A stretch of 64,000 bases of DNA, taken from positions 62,001-126,000 of the forward strand of contig NZ_UTKY01000050.1 in the NCBI RefSeq assembly GCF_900583165.1, in the 5' to 3' direction. The notes under the pieces are model-generated. The model worked only from the letters and a program-made list of their open reading frames with translations. It was not told where the DNA came from and did no database searches. This document shows, one piece after another, positions 60,933 through 64,000 of this stretch. A program made the position numbers and the translations under genes. The stretch comes from Pseudomonas viridiflava (GTDB lineage Bacteria; Pseudomonadota; Gammaproteobacteria; Pseudomonadales; Pseudomonadaceae). Position 1 is the first letter of the stretch; each line of letters opens with the position of its first letter.

Positions 60933-61700
60933 TCAGGACAGGAAACCCCCATCCACATTCAGCGACACACCCGTGGTGTAGCTGGACGCATCACTGGCCA
61001 GGAATAGCACAGCGCCGGCCATTTCGCTCGGGTCGGCCACGCGCTTGAGCGGGATCTGCGCCAGGGCCATTTTCAGGATCGCGTCGTTCTTCACCAATGC
61101 CGAGGCGAACTTGGTGTCAGTGAGGCCCGGCAACAGCGCGTTGCAGCGGATGCCAAATTCGGCGCATTCCTTGGCAAACACTTTGGTCATGTTGATCACG
61201 GCGGCCTTGGTCACTGAGTAGATGCCCTGGAATACGCCCGGAGAAATCCCGTTGATCGATGCGACGTTGATGATGCTGCCACCGCCGTTTTCGCGCATGA
61301 GCTTGCCGGCTTCGACCGACATGAAGAAGTAGCCGCGAATGTTCACGTCGACGGTTTTCTGGAACGCGCCAAGGTCGGTGTCCAGCACGTTGCAGAACTG
61401 CGGGTTGGTGGCGGCGTTGTTGACTAGGATGTCCAGGCGGCCAAACTGCTCGCGAATGCCGGCGAACACTTGGGTGATCTGCTCCATTTCACCGATATGA
61501 CACGCAACGGCCGTGGCCTTGCCGCCGTCGGCGATGATTGCGTCAGCGACGTGCTGGCAGCCTTCGAGCTTGCGGCTCGACACGATCACATGGGCGCCTT
61601 GCTGAGCCAGCAACTTGGCGATGGCCTCACCGATGCCACGGCTCGCGCCGGATACGAAAGCGATCTTGCCATCGAGGTCGAACAGGTGGGTCTTGGACAT
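60933..61700 (-). CDS. Short-chain dehydrogenase/reductase (3-hydroxyacyl type)
   Basis: A 255-residue classical SDR with SGASRGIG at the N-terminus, NNAAT, NVASING and the catalytic YSVTK, and a typical C-terminal NVDGGFLS. It is annotated in relatives as a 3-oxoacyl-ACP-reductase-like or glucose-dehydrogenase-like SDR; the substrate is unknown. It follows the phosphotransferase gene by 23 bases in the same direction and probably works with it on a hydroxyacyl-CoA or similar alcohol. Confidence 0.9.
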   Translation of the reverse strand: MSKTHLFDLDGKIAFVSGASRGIGEAIAKLLAQQGAHVIVSSRKLEGCQHVADAIIADGGKATAVACHIGEMEQITQVFAGIREQFGRLDILVNNAATNPQFCNVLDTDLGAFQKTVDVNIRGYFFMSVEAGKLMRENGGGSIINVASINGISPGVFQGIYSVTKAAVINMTKVFAKECAEFGIRCNALLPGLTDTKFASALVKNDAILKMALAQIPLKRVADPSEMAGAVLFLASDASSYTTGVSLNVDGGFLS

Positions 61701-61723
61701 GGGGGTTCCTTGTTATTGGGCGT

Positions 61724-62791
61724 TCAGAGCGCGGATTTGCCGATGACATTCAGGCTCATCTGCTCCAGCAGCGTGTTCATGTGGATGAACTGCGCAAAGC
61801 GTTTGTCCTGGGTCTGGCCGTGGAAGAAGCGGTAGTAGATCTGCTGCACGATGCCGGCCAGGCGGAACAGGCCGTAGGTGTAGTAGAAGTCGAAATTGTC
61901 GATCTGGATGCCGGACCGCTCGGCGTAGTAGTCAACGAACTCGCGGCGGGTGAGCATGCCGGGGGCGTTGCTGGGCTGGCGGCGCATCAGTTGCACCGGC
62001 GCAGGGTCGGCGGCTTCGATCCAGTAGGCGAGGGTGTTGCCCAGGTCCATCAGCGGGTCGCCGAGGGTGGTCAGTTCCCAGTCCAGCACGCCGATGATCT
62101 GCATCGGGTTGTGTGGGTCGAGGATCACGTTGTCGAAGCGGTAGTCGTTGTGCACGATGCTGGACGTTGCATGATCGGCTGGCATCTTGTCGTTCAGCCA
62201 AGCCCGTACCGCTTCCCAGCGCGGGGCGTCTGGGGTCAGGGCTTTTTCGTAGCGGTCGCTCCAGCCACGGATCTGGCGCTCCACGTAACCCTCGGGCTTG
62301 CCCAGGTCGGCCAGGCCGCAGGCGCTGTAGTCCACCTGGTGCAGTTCGACGAACTTGTCGATGAAGCTTTTGCACAGGGCTTCGGTCTTGGTGGCGTCCA
62401 GGCCCAATTCGGCCGGCAGGTCTGAGCGCAGGATAATGCCGTTGACACGCTCCATCACATAGAACTCGGCGCCGATCACCGACTCATCGGTGCAATGCAC
62501 GTAGGCCTTGGGGCAATACGGGAAGCCGTCTTTGAGTTGATTGAGAATGCGGTATTCGCGGCCCATGTCATGGGCGGACTTGGCCTTGTGGCCGAAGGGC
62601 GGGCGACGCAGGACGAACTCCTGGCCCGGGTATTCCAACAGGTAGGTGAGGTTGGATGCGCCGCCGGGGAACTGACTGACCGTAGGCGTGCCGCTCAGGC
62701 CCGGGATATGGGCCTTGAGGTAGGGATCGATCAGGCTGGCATCCAGTTCTTCACCTGGGCGAATCTGGGTCGATTGGTCGTTCAGCGCCAT
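61724..62791 (-). CDS. Phosphotransferase of the APH family (ACAD10/11- or LvaA-like kinase)
   Basis: A 355-residue aminoglycoside-phosphotransferase-like kinase. Nucleotide contacts lie in FPGGASNLTYLL, the catalytic loop is VHNDYRFDNVILD (Asp and Asn present) and the metal motif VLDWELTTLGDPLMDLG. This subgroup occurs as the kinase part of ACAD10/11 and as LvaA of levulinate catabolism, which phosphorylate 4-hydroxyacyl-CoA; that is family knowledge. Here it is paired with an SDR, suggesting hydroxy-fatty acid breakdown rather than antibiotic resistance. The gene starts at 62791; upstream 62792-62920 is an intergenic stretch with no clear motif. Confidence 0.88.
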   Translation of the reverse strand: MALNDQSTQIRPGEELDASLIDPYLKAHIPGLSGTPTVSQFPGGASNLTYLLEYPGQEFVLRRPPFGHKAKSAHDMGREYRILNQLKDGFPYCPKAYVHCTDESVIGAEFYVMERVNGIILRSDLPAELGLDATKTEALCKSFIDKFVELHQVDYSACGLADLGKPEGYVERQIRGWSDRYEKALTPDAPRWEAVRAWLNDKMPADHATSSIVHNDYRFDNVILDPHNPMQIIGVLDWELTTLGDPLMDLGNTLAYWIEAADPAPVQLMRRQPSNAPGMLTRREFVDYYAERSGIQIDNFDFYYTYGLFRLAGIVQQIYYRFFHGQTQDKRFAQFIHMNTLLEQMSLNVIGKSAL

Positions 62792-62920
62792 GCTTATCCC
62801 TTCTGCTTATTCTAAAGGCCTTGGACTATTTCCTAATCTAATGCGCACCACCGCCCAACGACAAGGTCGGGGCGGCTTAATAGGTTAGCGTGTTGGAGGA
62901 TGATCAGCGTGCCTGATCGG

Positions 62921-63874
62921 TCATTTTACGGGCGGCGGCAACGCCACTGGCGTGAGTACCGGGCGCCCGGCGAAATACTCCAGCAGGTTGTCGGCCACGC
63001 GCTGCACGGTGTCGTGGGCGGCCTCCGGCGACAGGCCGGCGACGTGGGAGGTGAGGACGGTGTTGCTCAGGCGTTTGAGGGTATCGGGCACCTTGGGCTC
63101 GTCGTCAAATACATCCAGCGCCGCACCTGCGATACGGCGCTGTTCAAGGGCTGCAACCAGGTCGTCGGTGACCACCACGCTGCCACGGCCGATATTCACC
63201 AAAAAGCCATTGGGCCCTAGCGCGTCAAGGGCGCGGCGGTCGATCAGATGGCGGGTGCTGGCGCCACCGGGTGTCGCCAGGATGAGGAAGTCCGAGGTGC
63301 GCGCCAGTTCCACAGCAGTGGCGCAGTAGGTGTAGTCCACATCATCGCGGGGCTGGCGATTGTGGTAGCTGATTTCCATGCCGAATCCCAGCGCCGCACG
63401 TTTGGCAATCTCCAGGCCGACGGCGCCGAGGCCGAGGATGCCCAGCTGTTTGCCACCCAAGGAAGGGCGCATGACTTTCGGCCACTCGTTGCGGCGTACG
63501 GCGGCATCGGTTTGGGGAATGCCGCGCACCAATGACAGCAGCAGGGCCATGGCGTGATCGGCCACCGACGGTGCATTCACGCCGGCGCCGTTGGTGACCA
63601 CGATCCCACGATTGCTGGCGGCTTGCAGGTCCACATGTTCGTAGCCGGCGCCGATCACGCAGATGATCTCCAGCACGGGCAGGGCGGCGATTTCTTCGGC
63701 GTATAAACCCAACGGCCCACGGGTCAGCACCGCCTTGATCTGCGCGCCGTGGGCTTTGATAGCCTCGGCGCGTTCGGTAGGCGTGGGTGCCAGGATCACA
63801 TGAAAGTCATTGCTCTCGATGATGGGCAGGTATTCGTTGATGGTTTCAACCAGGACCAGAACTGTAGCGGTCAT
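62921..63874 (-). CDS. D-isomer 2-hydroxyacid dehydrogenase
   Basis: A 317-residue NAD(P)-dependent dehydrogenase of the glyoxylate/hydroxypyruvate reductase group. The Rossmann motif is GILGLGAVGLEIA, the substrate region VIGAGYEHVD, the catalytic Arg in NIGRGSVV, Glu in DVFDDEPKVP and His in LTSHVAGLSPEA. Reduces 2-oxoacids such as glyoxylate or hydroxypyruvate. I start at 63874 (AGGAAG about 7 bases upstream), not at 63958, which would run into a REP element. Monocistronic. Confidence 0.92.
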   Translation of the reverse strand: MTATVLVLVETINEYLPIIESNDFHVILAPTPTERAEAIKAHGAQIKAVLTRGPLGLYAEEIAALPVLEIICVIGAGYEHVDLQAASNRGIVVTNGAGVNAPSVADHAMALLLSLVRGIPQTDAAVRRNEWPKVMRPSLGGKQLGILGLGAVGLEIAKRAALGFGMEISYHNRQPRDDVDYTYCATAVELARTSDFLILATPGGASTRHLIDRRALDALGPNGFLVNIGRGSVVVTDDLVAALEQRRIAGAALDVFDDEPKVPDTLKRLSNTVLTSHVAGLSPEAAHDTVQRVADNLLEYFAGRPVLTPVALPPPVK

Positions 63875-63926
63875 CGGAAGGCTCTTCCTGAGGGGTTGGA
63901 GGGGGCAGTATGTGGGAATGTTCACT

Positions 63927-64000
63927 GTAGGAGCGAGCTTGCTCGCGAAAAACGTCAACGATAACGCGGGAAACCTGGATGCCCGCAGTGCCTGTGAGTT
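63927..64000. repeat. REP element of a second class, cut by the window end
   Basis: Starts GTAGGAGCGAGCTTGCTCGCGAA and continues with the core AACGTCAACGATAACGCGGG. A different REP type from the GTGGGAGGGGGC family elsewhere in this window; the partner arm lies beyond position 64000. Confidence 0.8.

Noticed and set aside
61724..62791. Aminoglycoside resistance kinase
   Set aside because: Subfamily motifs (WELTTLGDPLMDLG) and the neighbouring SDR point to acyl-CoA-related kinases rather than resistance enzymes.

Overview
The window looks like a chromosomal segment of a Pseudomonas fluorescens-group bacterium. The evidence is the high-GC codon use, the many GTGGGAGGGGGCTTGC-type REP/REPIN elements between genes, and gene sets I recognise from pseudomonads (T6SS Stp/Stk pair, PraA/PraB, GdhB, Bat operon). 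I see no tRNA, rRNA, CRISPR array, phage or insertion sequence.

Layout. (1) 1-4023: end of a type VI secretion locus (TssM C-terminal part, PP2C phosphatase, Ser/Thr kinase), an order I recall from the P. aeruginosa H2-T6SS. (2) 4031-6678: a small conserved protein and an unusual PTS EIIC-like/EAL fusion. (3) 6756-23910: a large hydrophobic-substrate catabolic island. It has a metal-dependent hydrolase, an SDR dehydrogenase, a Baeyer-Villiger monooxygenase (BVMO), a lactone-type esterase, AlkB alkane hydroxylase, PraA/PraB, a FadL-like porin, and a full set of beta-oxidation-like enzymes (FadE, two-domain FabG, MaoC hydratase, FadI-type thiolase, FadD). Together these could import an alkane or alkyl ketone, oxidise it terminally (AlkB) or sub-terminally (alcohol to ketone to ester to acid plus alcohol), activate the acid and degrade it. 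Shared operator-like palindromes and Hfq/Crc-type A-rich motifs suggest joint control. (4) 24040-30742: an inositol-dehydrogenase-like oxidoreductase, a YCF48-like protein plus RND/MMPL transporter pair, a small acidic protein, an exported lactonase-fold protein and a 59-residue exported peptide. (5) 30870-36336: sbcD-sbcC-GST operon. (6) 36337-36981: a gene-free repeat region holding a REPIN, a microsatellite, a strongly folded element with a three-way junction, and a solo REP. (7) 36982-43824: MoxR/DUF58/DUF4381/BatA/BatB-C/BatD operon. (8) 44133-49837: a small acidic protein and the giant NAD-glutamate dehydrogenase. (9) 49979-54177: two tandem GntR regulators with a DctA-like symporter, Tag glycosylase and a secreted cupin. 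(10) 54262-60893: a MocR-type regulator broken by a one-base frameshift, divergent from a two-gene operon that looks like a toxin system. One protein has a TcdA/TcdB-like pore-forming region and degenerate RTX-like repeats. The other, translationally coupled, ends in a PD-(D/E)XK nuclease-like domain and has no recognisable immunity gene. This is my best candidate for an undescribed system. (11) 60933-63874: SDR, APH-type phosphotransferase (possible 4-hydroxyacyl-CoA route) and a 2-hydroxyacid dehydrogenase, then the start of another REP element at the window edge.

Family names come from reading motifs by eye; no database search was possible.
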